The notes under the pieces were generated by a model. The model was given only the letters and a program-made list of their open reading frames with translations. It did not search any database and had not been told where the DNA came from. 6,529 nucleotides of DNA from Mucilaginibacter sp. (GTDB taxonomy: Bacteria > Bacteroidota > Bacteroidia > Sphingobacteriales > Sphingobacteriaceae), in contig JAQBNY010000168.1 in NCBI GenBank assembly GCA_028288315.1, positions 1 through 6,529 on the forward strand, written 5' to 3'. Both the position numbers and the translations under genes were made by a program. Positions 1 through 6,277 of this stretch are shown piece after piece (position 1 is the stretch's first letter; the number at the start of each line of letters is the position of its first letter).

Positions 1-950
1 AAGTTTATATCGTCAAACCAATCCAGCCATGTTTTTTGGGTTTCGTTGTAAAGTTCTTTTTTAGCGCCGGTTGTTGGGTTAACCGAGTAAACTTTAAGAT
101 TGTTTTGGTCGCGGTTCATCCACTGCATCCACAACGCGCTGCCATCAGGCGACCAGAAAGGCGTACCCAGGTAGGTATCTGCCTTCTCATCAAAATCGGC
201 CCAGCTAATTTTGTTATCAGTAAGGGAATAAAAGCCCATCTTCACTTCCGGGTTAGGATCACCGGCTTCCGGGTAGCGGGTTAGCTCGGTAAAACCGTGC
301 TGCCCTTCTGAATTATATATCGGGAACATAGGCACCTTAGTATCATTAAAGTGCATCCACGCCAAATGTTTGCTATCCGGCGACCACCAAAAAGCCCTGT
401 ATTGGCTTGGGCGACCCAAAATCTCTTCATAATAAACCCATGACGCGTAACCGTTGTAAATAACATCGGTACCATCAGTAGTTAATTGTGTTTGTTTGCC
501 GCTGGCAATATCTATCAGGTATAAGTTGCCGCCAAATGTGAAGGCCACTTTTTTACCATCAGGCGATAGCGTGGGGTTTTGCTCCACAGCAGCGGTTTTG
601 GTTAAACGGGTTTCGGTGCCGTCAACCATTTTTAGGTAAATATCTTTATCCTTTACAGAAACTGTTGTGCCTTTAGCCGGAGGCGGCGTGTAAGGTGTTT
701 CGGCCCCGGTTAATACATCAACAGATGTGCTGCCACCGCCATCGCTGCCACGGCGGGCGGCAAATGTGCCTTTTATATAATGTGTATCATCAGCCCAGCC
801 TGTTATGTTTGGCAAGGGGGTAACTATTTTATTAGGTTCGTTCTTGAGCATTTGCCCGGTGGTGAGCTGCTTTTTTTGCGCTTGTGCAGATACAGCAGAT
901 ACAGCCAGGGCTACAAACAGCGCCCGGCGAACACGTATAGATAAGATCAT
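1..950 (-). CDS. Exported S9-family dipeptidyl peptidase IV-like peptidase, N-terminal part (cut by the window edge)
   Basis: The first 316 codons of a secreted serine peptidase of family S9B (DPP IV type). Such enzymes remove dipeptides from peptide N-termini, usually in the periplasm. Residues 1-25 form a Sec signal peptide: a basic start (RVRR, 6-9), a hydrophobic core, and a likely cleavage site near SAQAQ at 22-25. Residues from about 45 match the DPP IV beta-propeller: LSPDGKKVAF (128-137), WVYYEEILGR (171-180), WWSPDSKHLAWMHFND (188-203) and YPEAGDPNPEVK (226-237). E175-E176 align with the double Glu that holds the substrate N-terminus in human DPP IV, so aminodipeptidase activity is plausible. 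The alpha/beta-hydrolase domain with the catalytic Ser-Asp-His lies beyond the left edge and cannot be checked. The start is fixed by an in-frame TAA five codons upstream. The terminator behind ffh suggests a separate transcript; no clear promoter was seen in 951-1040. A related S9 subfamily remains possible. Confidence 0.9.
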   Translation of the reverse strand, partial: MILSIRVRRALFVALAVSAVSAQAQKKQLTTGQMLKNEPNKIVTPLPNITGWADDTHYIKGTFAARRGSDGGGSTSVDVLTGAETPYTPPPAKGTTVSVKDKDIYLKMVDGTETRLTKTAAVEQNPTLSPDGKKVAFTFGGNLYLIDIASGKQTQLTTDGTDVIYNGYASWVYYEEILGRPSQYRAFWWSPDSKHLAWMHFNDTKVPMFPIYNSEGQHGFTELTRYPEAGDPNPEVKMGFYSLTDNKISWADFDEKADTYLGTPFWSPDGSALWMQWMNRDQNNLKVYSVNPTTGAKKELYNETQKTWLDWFDDIN

Positions 951-1041
951 GTCAGTAAAAATTTAAAAGCTAAAGTTTATAAAAATATATGGAATTGGAC
1001 AGATGTACTATCATTTTTACGAAGAATGGGGTAACTGACGC

Positions 1042-1073
1042 AAAAAAAAGCCTCAACATTTCTGTTAAGGCTT
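1042..1073 (-). terminator. Intrinsic terminator of ffh
   Basis: Read on the minus strand, this is an 11-bp stem closed by a GAAA tetraloop: AAGCCTTAACA, GAAA, TGTTGAGGCTT, followed by six more T. The single non-Watson-Crick position is a U-G wobble in the minus-strand RNA but a C-A mismatch in the plus-strand RNA. That favours action on ffh, whose stop codon is about 28 nt upstream. It separates ffh from the downstream peptidase gene. Confidence 0.85.
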
Positions 1074-1100
1074 CTTTTATATTCTCCTATTCTTAAAGAA

Positions 1101-2429
1101 TTACATTTTTGGCATACGGCGCATCATGCTGGCCATAGCTGCGGGGTTGCTCATTTGTTTCATTACCTTGCGCATATCGTCAAACTGTTTCATAAGGCGG
1201 TTAACTTCCTGCAGGTCCGTGCCTGATCCTTTGGCTATGCGGGTACGGCGGCTTTGATTGATCAGGTCGGGGTTTTCCTTTTCCTTTGGCGTCATGGATT
1301 GGATAATAGCCTCTATTGATTTAAAGGCATCATCACTTACCTCAACATCCTTCATCATTTTGCCAACGCCCGGTATCATGCCCATCAGATCTTTCATGTT
1401 GCCCATTTTTTTGATCTGCTGTATCTGGCTGTAAAAGTCGTTAAAGTCGAACTTATTCTTGCGGATCTTCTTTTGCAGTTCGGCAGCTTCTTTCTCATCA
1501 AACTGCTGCTGGGCGCGCTCAACCAGGGAAACCACATCACCCATGCCCAAAATACGCGATGCCATACGATCAGGGTGAAAAACGTCAAGCGCTTCCATTT
1601 TCTCGCCGGTACCAATAAATTTTATAGGCTTATTAACAACTGATTTAATTGACAACGCCGCACCACCGCGAGTATCACCATCCAACTTGGTTAAAACAAC
1701 ACCGGTAAAATCCAGGCGGTCATTAAACACTTTGGCGGTATTAACAGCATCCTGCCCGGTCATGGAATCAACCACAAACAATATCTCATGCGGATTAACG
1801 GCGGCTTTAACCTGCTCAATCTCCACCATCATGGCCTCGTCAATAGCTAAACGACCGGCGGTATCAATAATAACCACATTATGGCCATTTTGCTTAGCTA
1901 AAGCAATACCCTCACGGGCTATAGCAACCGGGTCTTTTGATTCAAGATTGGCATAAACCGGGACGCCTATTTGCTGCCCTAATATCTGCAGCTGATCTAT
2001 CGCCGCAGGGCGGTAAATATCATCAGCAACCAGTAATGGTTTTTTGCCCTTTTGCGTTTTTAAGTAGTTGGCCAGCTTGCCGGTAAAAGTTGTTTTACCC
2101 GCACCGTTTAAACCTGCAATTAATATAATGGTTGGCGATGCTTTAAGGTCAAGATCGGCAGTGGTACCGCCCATTAATGCAGTTAGCTCATCATTCATGA
2201 GCTTGGTAAGCAGCTGCCCCGGCGAAATGGAGGTAAGCACGTTTTCGCCCATTGCCCTTTGCCTTACATCATCTGTAAAAGTTTTGGCTGTTTTATAGTT
2301 AACGTCGGCATCCAGGAGCGCTTTGCGTATCTCCTTCATGGTTTCGGCCACGTTTATTTCAGTAATTGATCCCTGTCCCTTCAGTACTTTAAAAGCCCTG
2401 TCGAGTTTATCCGAAAGATTTTCAAACAT
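1101..2429 (-). CDS. ffh: Signal recognition particle protein Ffh (SRP54 GTPase)
   Basis: Complete 442-residue Ffh, close to the usual bacterial length (about 450). With SRP RNA it binds signal sequences of nascent membrane proteins and, through the receptor FtsY, delivers ribosomes to the membrane. The helical N domain covers about 1-95. The G domain (about 96-295) carries all GTPase motifs: P-loop GLNGAGKTT (106-114), DDIYRPAA (136-143), DTAGR (189-193), TKLDGD (247-252) and GTGE (273-276). The Met-rich M domain (about 300-442) holds the SRP RNA-binding motif SRRTRIAKGSG (393-403) and ends in MMRRMPKM. The P-loop has N-A where many bacteria have Q-S (GLQGSGKTT); from memory this is common in Bacteroidota. 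The ATG is fixed by an in-frame TAA two codons upstream. A promoter lies upstream and a terminator follows, so it looks monocistronic. The SRP RNA gene is not in the window. Confidence 0.98.
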   Translation of the reverse strand: MFENLSDKLDRAFKVLKGQGSITEINVAETMKEIRKALLDADVNYKTAKTFTDDVRQRAMGENVLTSISPGQLLTKLMNDELTALMGGTTADLDLKASPTIILIAGLNGAGKTTFTGKLANYLKTQKGKKPLLVADDIYRPAAIDQLQILGQQIGVPVYANLESKDPVAIAREGIALAKQNGHNVVIIDTAGRLAIDEAMMVEIEQVKAAVNPHEILFVVDSMTGQDAVNTAKVFNDRLDFTGVVLTKLDGDTRGGAALSIKSVVNKPIKFIGTGEKMEALDVFHPDRMASRILGMGDVVSLVERAQQQFDEKEAAELQKKIRKNKFDFNDFYSQIQQIKKMGNMKDLMGMIPGVGKMMKDVEVSDDAFKSIEAIIQSMTPKEKENPDLINQSRRTRIAKGSGTDLQEVNRLMKQFDDMRKVMKQMSNPAAMASMMRRMPKM

Positions 2430-2454
2430 TATTTATTCTTAATTTTTGAGGATA

Positions 2455-2486
2455 CAAAGTTAAGATTTTGAAGCAATTCGGCTCAA
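2455..2486 (-). promoter_or_regulatory. Bacteroidota-type promoter for ffh
   Basis: On the minus strand TAACTTTG (2462-2455) matches the Bacteroidota -7 consensus TAnnTTTG exactly. A TTG (2486-2484) lies 21 bp upstream, within the reported spacing range for the -33 element. The -7 element ends 25 bp before the ffh start codon, implying a short leader. The call rests on motif and position only. Confidence 0.6.
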
Positions 2487-2599
2487 TCAATCACATAAAA
2501 CATTATTTTAACATCTATTAACCAACATTTAACAAATTAGTGTGTAACGTTTTCCTAATTTAAAGCATCTTATAGAATTATTAGACCTATTAGCGCCCA

Positions 2600-5053
2600 A
2601 TGAAGGTACTTCTACTTGCCCTGTTTTTTACTGCAATAACATTAAATGCCTTTTCTCAAAAAGAGAAGAAAACGTTAGTTGCATCAAAAACTGATACCCC
2701 ACCCAAAATGGATGGTGCATTAGATGATGTTGTTTGGCAAAATGTACCTATAGCAACCGACTTTGTTGAACTACAGCCAAATGCCGGTCGTCACGAAAAA
2801 CCAGAAGAGCGCACCGAAGTAAAAATCATATATGACAATAATGCTATATACGTTGGCGCCCGCATGTATGAAACTTCGGCAGATAAAGTAGCTAAGGAGA
2901 TTGCCACAAGGGATAATGTGGGCAATGCAGATTTTATTGGGATAATATTTGACACCTATAAAGATGGTATAAATGGTACCGGTTTTTTTGTGACATCGGC
3001 CAATAGCCAGTTTGATGCCAAGTACGCGCCTAACCCAAGCGGTAACACCGAGGATCCTAACTGGAATGCGGTTTGGATAAGCAAGGTTAAAATTGATGAG
3101 CATGGCTGGACAGCCGAAATAAAAATACCCTATTCTGCACTTCGTTTTGCTAAAAAGGATGTACAAACCTGGGGCATGAACCTGATACGTAAACGACAGA
3201 ACGTACAGCAGCAATTGTTTTGGAACGAGCTTGACCCTAAACAAAGCGGCCTTATGAACCAGGAAGGCATCCTTACAGGGCTGAAACAGATAGTTCCACC
3301 TGTACGACTGGCGTTTTACCCGTACTTTTCTACTTATGTTAATCATTACCCTTACAATACCGCAGGTGTAAAAAATACTACCAATTCAGTAAATGGTGGT
3401 ATGGATGTTAAGTACGGCATTAATGAAAGCTTTACGTTGGATTTGACCCTAATACCCGATTTTGGACAAGTACAGTCTGATAACAAAATACTAAACTTAA
3501 CCCCCTTTGAGGTGAAGTATAATGAGAACCGGCCATTTTTTACCGAAGGTACAGAGCTCTTTAACAAAGGCAATCTTTTTTACTCGCGCAGGGTGGGCGG
3601 CACACCAATTAATTATAACAATGCCTACAATAATTTAGCGCCCGGCGAAGAGGTAGTAAGCAACCCTACCGAAGCCAAGCTGCTTAATGCTACCAAGCTA
3701 TCTGGCAGAATGGCGAATGGTTTAGGAATAGGTGTATTTAATGCCATAACTAATACCGCTTATGCTACAATTGAAGATTCGCAAGGCAACCGCAGGGAGG
3801 TGCAAACAAGTCCGCTTACTAATTTTAATATTATTGTGCTTGACCAAAACTTGAAAAATAATTCATCTGTAACATTAATCAATACCAATGTTAACCGTTT
3901 TGGTAAAGATTATTCTGCAGATGTAGGCGGTTTTGTTTATAACCTCAACAATAAAAAGAACAACTACAAATTAGATGGTTACGCCATGATGAGTAATAAA
4001 TACGGTGCAGGCACACAAACAGCAACCGGTTACAGTTACGAGGTTGGCGGCGGTAAATCATCCGGTAATTTTACATGGAATATTTATGAGGATATGGTTG
4101 ACAGCAAATATGACCCTAACGATTTGGGCATTTTGTTTAACAATAACTTTTTAGATCATAACTTAAACCTGCAGTATACCAATTATAAACCCAAAAAGGT
4201 GTTTACCCAATGGGGCGTATGGACAAACACTTATTATTCCCGCCGGGTAAACCCATCGGCATATCAATATTTTAATCAAAATTTCGGGCTCTTTGGCAAT
4301 TTTAAAAACTTTTGGTATGCAAATATAAATGGTCACTATCGCCGCCTAGGCAACGATTTTTATGAGCCGCGTGTTGCGGGCCGTGTTTACCAGGCGCCAG
4401 AAAACTTTGTACTAAACTGGAATTTAAGCACCAACCGCGCCAAGATGTTTTCTGGTGGATTTTGGTATTCGGACCAATGGGTTGCAAATGGTTTTGGTGG
4501 CCACGGTAATGATCTTGAGCTTTTTTGCAACCTTCGCCTCACTAATAAATTCTCCATTGGCGAAGACATTACTTTTAGTCCACGTATAAATTACACAGGT
4601 TACTCCACACTTGATAATACAACAGGCAACCCCATTTTTGCTTTACGCAATGTACATACGGTTGAGAACATCTTTACTCTGAAATACACGTTCAGCAGCA
4701 TTATGGGTTTAAACCTGCGCTTAAGGCATTACTGGAGCAAGGTTAATAACAAGCAGTTTTTAGACCTGGCGCCTAATGGTGCGCTGGTAACGCTTACCTC
4801 TACCGATTTTAACAAAGCTGATCAGAATGCCAACATTTTGAATATGGATATGATATACGTTTGGCAGTTTACACCCGGCAGCGAAATAAGCCTGGCCTGG
4901 AAAACATCGTCATTAACCAACAGTAATTTGGCTAACCAGAATTATTTACGCAACCTGAGCGATACCTTCAGCCAACCGCAGAACAACAATTTCTCGCTTA
5001 AAGTGCTGTACTATATTGATTACCAGGCGATAAGGAAAAAGCGAAAGAGTTAA
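2600..5053 (+). CDS. Exported CBM9-like/DUF5916 protein, predicted outer-membrane beta-barrel
   Basis: Complete 817-residue exported protein of unknown function. Residues 1-19 are a Sec signal peptide with likely cleavage after AFS (17-19). Residues about 25-230 resemble the family 9 carbohydrate-binding fold: PKMDGALDDVVW (35-46), NAIYVGARMYE (81-91), WTAEIKIPYSALRF (170-183). From about 235 the protein matches DUF5916, with the hallmark PDFGQVQSDNKILNL (286-300), NENRPFFTEGTELF (308-321) and FYSRRVG (327-333). The rest is rich in Asn, Tyr and alternating hydrophobic strands with Asn/Gly-rich turns, as in outer-membrane barrels; the last strand is near FSLKVLYYIDY, followed by a basic tail. 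Sugar binding by the N-domain is suggested by fold similarity only, and no catalytic residues can be assigned. There is no TonB plug or SusD-like partner nearby. An in-frame TAG three codons upstream fixes the start. It is divergent from ffh; no consensus promoter was found. A weak inverted repeat follows the stop but lacks a T-tract. Confidence 0.88.
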   Translation: MKVLLLALFFTAITLNAFSQKEKKTLVASKTDTPPKMDGALDDVVWQNVPIATDFVELQPNAGRHEKPEERTEVKIIYDNNAIYVGARMYETSADKVAKEIATRDNVGNADFIGIIFDTYKDGINGTGFFVTSANSQFDAKYAPNPSGNTEDPNWNAVWISKVKIDEHGWTAEIKIPYSALRFAKKDVQTWGMNLIRKRQNVQQQLFWNELDPKQSGLMNQEGILTGLKQIVPPVRLAFYPYFSTYVNHYPYNTAGVKNTTNSVNGGMDVKYGINESFTLDLTLIPDFGQVQSDNKILNLTPFEVKYNENRPFFTEGTELFNKGNLFYSRRVGGTPINYNNAYNNLAPGEEVVSNPTEAKLLNATKLSGRMANGLGIGVFNAITNTAYATIEDSQGNRREVQTSPLTNFNIIVLDQNLKNNSSVTLINTNVNRFGKDYSADVGGFVYNLNNKKNNYKLDGYAMMSNKYGAGTQTATGYSYEVGGGKSSGNFTWNIYEDMVDSKYDPNDLGILFNNNFLDHNLNLQYTNYKPKKVFTQWGVWTNTYYSRRVNPSAYQYFNQNFGLFGNFKNFWYANINGHYRRLGNDFYEPRVAGRVYQAPENFVLNWNLSTNRAKMFSGGFWYSDQWVANGFGGHGNDLELFCNLRLTNKFSIGEDITFSPRINYTGYSTLDNTTGNPIFALRNVHTVENIFTLKYTFSSIMGLNLRLRHYWSKVNNKQFLDLAPNGALVTLTSTDFNKADQNANILNMDMIYVWQFTPGSEISLAWKTSSLTNSNLANQNYLRNLSDTFSQPQNNNFSLKVLYYIDYQAIRKKRKS

Positions 5054-5135
5054 TGATGTTAGCACAAGTGTGAAAGCTATATCACAAAAAGCTAAACATT
5101 TTTTTGTAGTTGGATATAATTAGTGACATTAGTAT

Positions 5136-5462
5136 ATGACTATTAATGAAGCCCAAAAACTGGTTGATAATTGGATAAAAACTACAGGTATACGTTATTT
5201 TAACGAGTTAACCAATACAGCTATTTTAATGGAGGAGGTTGGCGAAGTTGCCCGCATAATGGCACGCCAATACGGAGAGCAATCTTTCAAAAAGTCGGAT
5301 ACAGAGGTTAATTTGGCCGATGAAATGGCCGATGTGCTGTTTGTATTGATATGCCTGGCCAACCAAACCGGAATAGACTTAACCGACGCGCTTGAAAAAA
5401 ACATGCAAAAGAAAAGCATCCGTGATGCCGACAGGCATAGGAATAATGAAAAGCTAAAGTAG
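5136..5462 (+). CDS. MazG-like nucleotide pyrophosphohydrolase
   Basis: A complete 108-residue single-domain protein of the all-alpha NTP pyrophosphatase (MazG/dimeric dUTPase) superfamily. Members hydrolyse NTPs or dNTPs to NMP and pyrophosphate in the cytoplasm, often to remove damaged or non-canonical nucleotides. The metal-binding signature is intact: EEVGE (E33, E34, E37) and, 25 residues on, EMAD (E63, D66), matching the family pattern EExxE-(12-28)-ExxD. The length fits one MazG domain, and such proteins work as dimers or tetramers. The C-terminus is strongly basic and polar (DADRHRNNEKLK). The real substrate cannot be read from sequence. An in-frame TAG two codons upstream fixes the ATG. 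It lies 82 bp after the DUF5916 gene on the same strand, with no clear terminator between them, so read-through is possible but a shared function is not implied. Its stop is 7 bp from the stop of the opposing comB. Confidence 0.93.
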   Translation: MTINEAQKLVDNWIKTTGIRYFNELTNTAILMEEVGEVARIMARQYGEQSFKKSDTEVNLADEMADVLFVLICLANQTGIDLTDALEKNMQKKSIRDADRHRNNEKLK

Positions 5463-5469
5463 CCTATAA

Positions 5470-6186
5470 TTAAACCAGCTTCACCAGTTTCTCTCCATCC
5501 AGAATAGGAATAGCGGTAGTAATATCAACTTGCAGGCAAAAGGCAATATCTTTTTCAATACCCAGTTTTTTAAGGCGTTCGCCGTGTGAGGTTTTGCTGA
5601 GATACTGACTTATGTCGTTCTTACCAATCTGGAAAAGATCATTGGCTGCCATGGCAGGGTCATCTAAAGTATAACCGCTTTCTTTTAATTGCTCAACAAC
5701 GGCCCCTGCAAACAAGGTGTCCTCTAAATTGAAATTGTTTTTCCATCCGGCGCAAACCAAAAGGACGCTATCGTTTTGCGTTTTTAGCCAGTTGCAAAGC
5801 GACGTAAGGTTCAGGAAAGATCCGATCACTATTTTTTTTGCCTTACGAGATAAATGCAAAGCATGTGTGCCATTGGTAGTGGTTAACACAACAGTTTTAC
5901 CTGATACCTTTTCTTTGGTGTAAGAGAATGGTGAATTACCAAAATCAAACCCGGCAACTACTTCACCATTGCGCTCGGCAGCCAGTAAGTGGTCAAACCC
6001 TTTTTCGCGGTAAGCGGCACATGCTTCTACTTCAGATACCGGAATAATGGCTTCTGCACCATTTTCTATACCATAGCAAATAGAGGATGTGGCCCTGAAA
6101 ATATCTATTACCACTACAATATAATCTTCTACATTATAAAGCGGTATTAGTGCGGGGGTAAGACAAACGTCTAAATTTTGTGTCAT
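5470..6186 (-). CDS. comB: 2-phosphosulfolactate phosphatase family protein (ComB)
   Basis: Complete 238-residue protein of the ComB family, Mg-dependent acid phosphatases that convert 2-phosphosulfolactate to sulfolactate. In methanogens this is an early step of coenzyme M synthesis; many bacteria carry homologues without that pathway. Family motifs are present in order: VVVIDIFRATSSI (24-36, with the conserved D-x-F-R-A-T), ERNG (71-74), GFDFGNSP (79-86), TTTNGT (102-107), CAGWKNNFNLEDTLFAG (145-161) and HGERL (201-205). There is no signal peptide, so it is cytoplasmic. It follows gcvT in the same direction across a 91-bp repeat-bearing spacer, and no comA, comC or other sulfonate gene is visible. 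Its physiological substrate is therefore uncertain. The start is set by the preceding frame: the next in-frame ATG upstream (at 6210) hits a TGA after three codons. The start codon itself lies in a copy of the spacer repeat. Confidence 0.92.
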   Translation of the reverse strand: MTQNLDVCLTPALIPLYNVEDYIVVVIDIFRATSSICYGIENGAEAIIPVSEVEACAAYREKGFDHLLAAERNGEVVAGFDFGNSPFSYTKEKVSGKTVVLTTTNGTHALHLSRKAKKIVIGSFLNLTSLCNWLKTQNDSVLLVCAGWKNNFNLEDTLFAGAVVEQLKESGYTLDDPAMAANDLFQIGKNDISQYLSKTSHGERLKKLGIEKDIAFCLQVDITTAIPILDGEKLVKLV

Positions 6187-6190
6187 GGGA

Positions 6191-6218
6191 TTATTGTGTC
6201 ATTGTGTCATTAGGTCAT
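6191..6218 (-). promoter_or_regulatory. Three minimal ATG-stop reading frames upstream of comB
   Basis: Immediately upstream of the comB start, the minus strand reads ATGACCTAA (from 6218), ATGACACAATGA (from 6210) and ATGACACAATAA (from 6202). These encode M-T, M-T-Q and M-T-Q. The stop of the second overlaps the start of the third (ATGA). comB itself begins ATGACACAA (M-T-Q), so the same 9 bases occur three times, and only the last copy continues into a gene. These frames are a direct product of the octamer repeat. Any effect on translation is inference. Confidence 0.3.
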
Positions 6219-6266
6219 TAATAAAAGGTAATTAGTCAAAAAAATGACTCAATGACCCAATGACAA
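6194..6266. repeat. Opposed octamer arrays forming a long imperfect inverted repeat (gcvT-comB spacer)
   Basis: The left arm (6194-6219) holds GTCATT cores starting at 6198, 6206 and 6214, exactly 8 bp apart. The right arm (6243-6266) holds TGAC cores at 6245, 6253 and 6261, again 8 bp apart but in the opposite orientation. The arms pair over about 22 positions, with a 2-nt bulge, a G-A mismatch, a G-U pair and an A-C mismatch, around a 23-nt AT-rich loop. A further GTCA at 6235 in the loop gives a nested AGTCA/TGACT hairpin around an A-tract. One more copy at 6182, in the same 8-bp register, overlaps the comB start codon. The structure could stabilise the 3' end of gcvT mRNA, act as a weak terminator, or be a miniature mobile repeat; sequence alone does not decide. 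Confidence 0.8.
6223..6252 (-). promoter_or_regulatory. Possible weak promoter for comB inside the repeat
   Basis: On the minus strand TTG (6252-6250) is followed after 19 bp by TACCTTTT (6230-6223), which matches seven of eight bases of the Bacteroidota -7 element TAnnTTTG. If used, transcription would start just before the left repeat arm and give comB its own transcript. AT-rich DNA yields such near-matches by chance, so this is tentative. Confidence 0.22.
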
Positions 6267-6277
6267 GCATAGCGCTC

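Noticed and set aside
36..475. Open frames on both strands inside the peptidase gene (36-284 plus, 281-475 minus)
   Set aside because: The continuous minus-strand frame from 950 to the window edge gives clear DPP IV propeller motifs across this whole stretch, so these are out-of-frame shadows.
965..972. TAGCTTTT on the minus strand as a -7 element for the peptidase gene
   Set aside because: It matches seven of eight consensus bases, but there is no TTG at the required spacing upstream and it lies only 14 bp from the start codon.
1394..2298. Open frames overlapping ffh (1394-1615 minus, 1687-1956 plus, 2068-2298 plus)
   Set aside because: All ffh GTPase and M-domain motifs lie in the annotated frame without interruption; these translations resemble no protein family.
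2771..3346. A 191-codon open frame on the minus strand inside the DUF5916 gene
   Set aside because: It lies wholly within a well-supported gene on the other strand, its translation has no recognisable domain, and its residue make-up (many I, Y, F, C and R) is typical of an antisense shadow.
5061..5107. Possible terminator after the DUF5916 gene (TGTGA...TCACA and a later T-run)
   Set aside because: The stem is only five base pairs and is followed by A residues. The T-run lies about 15 bp further on and is not attached to a stem.
5115..5120. TATAAT upstream of the MazG-like gene as a -10 box
   Set aside because: Bacteroidota housekeeping promoters use TAnnTTTG rather than TATAAT, and no suitable upstream element goes with it. 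In AT-rich spacer DNA the hexamer is expected by chance.
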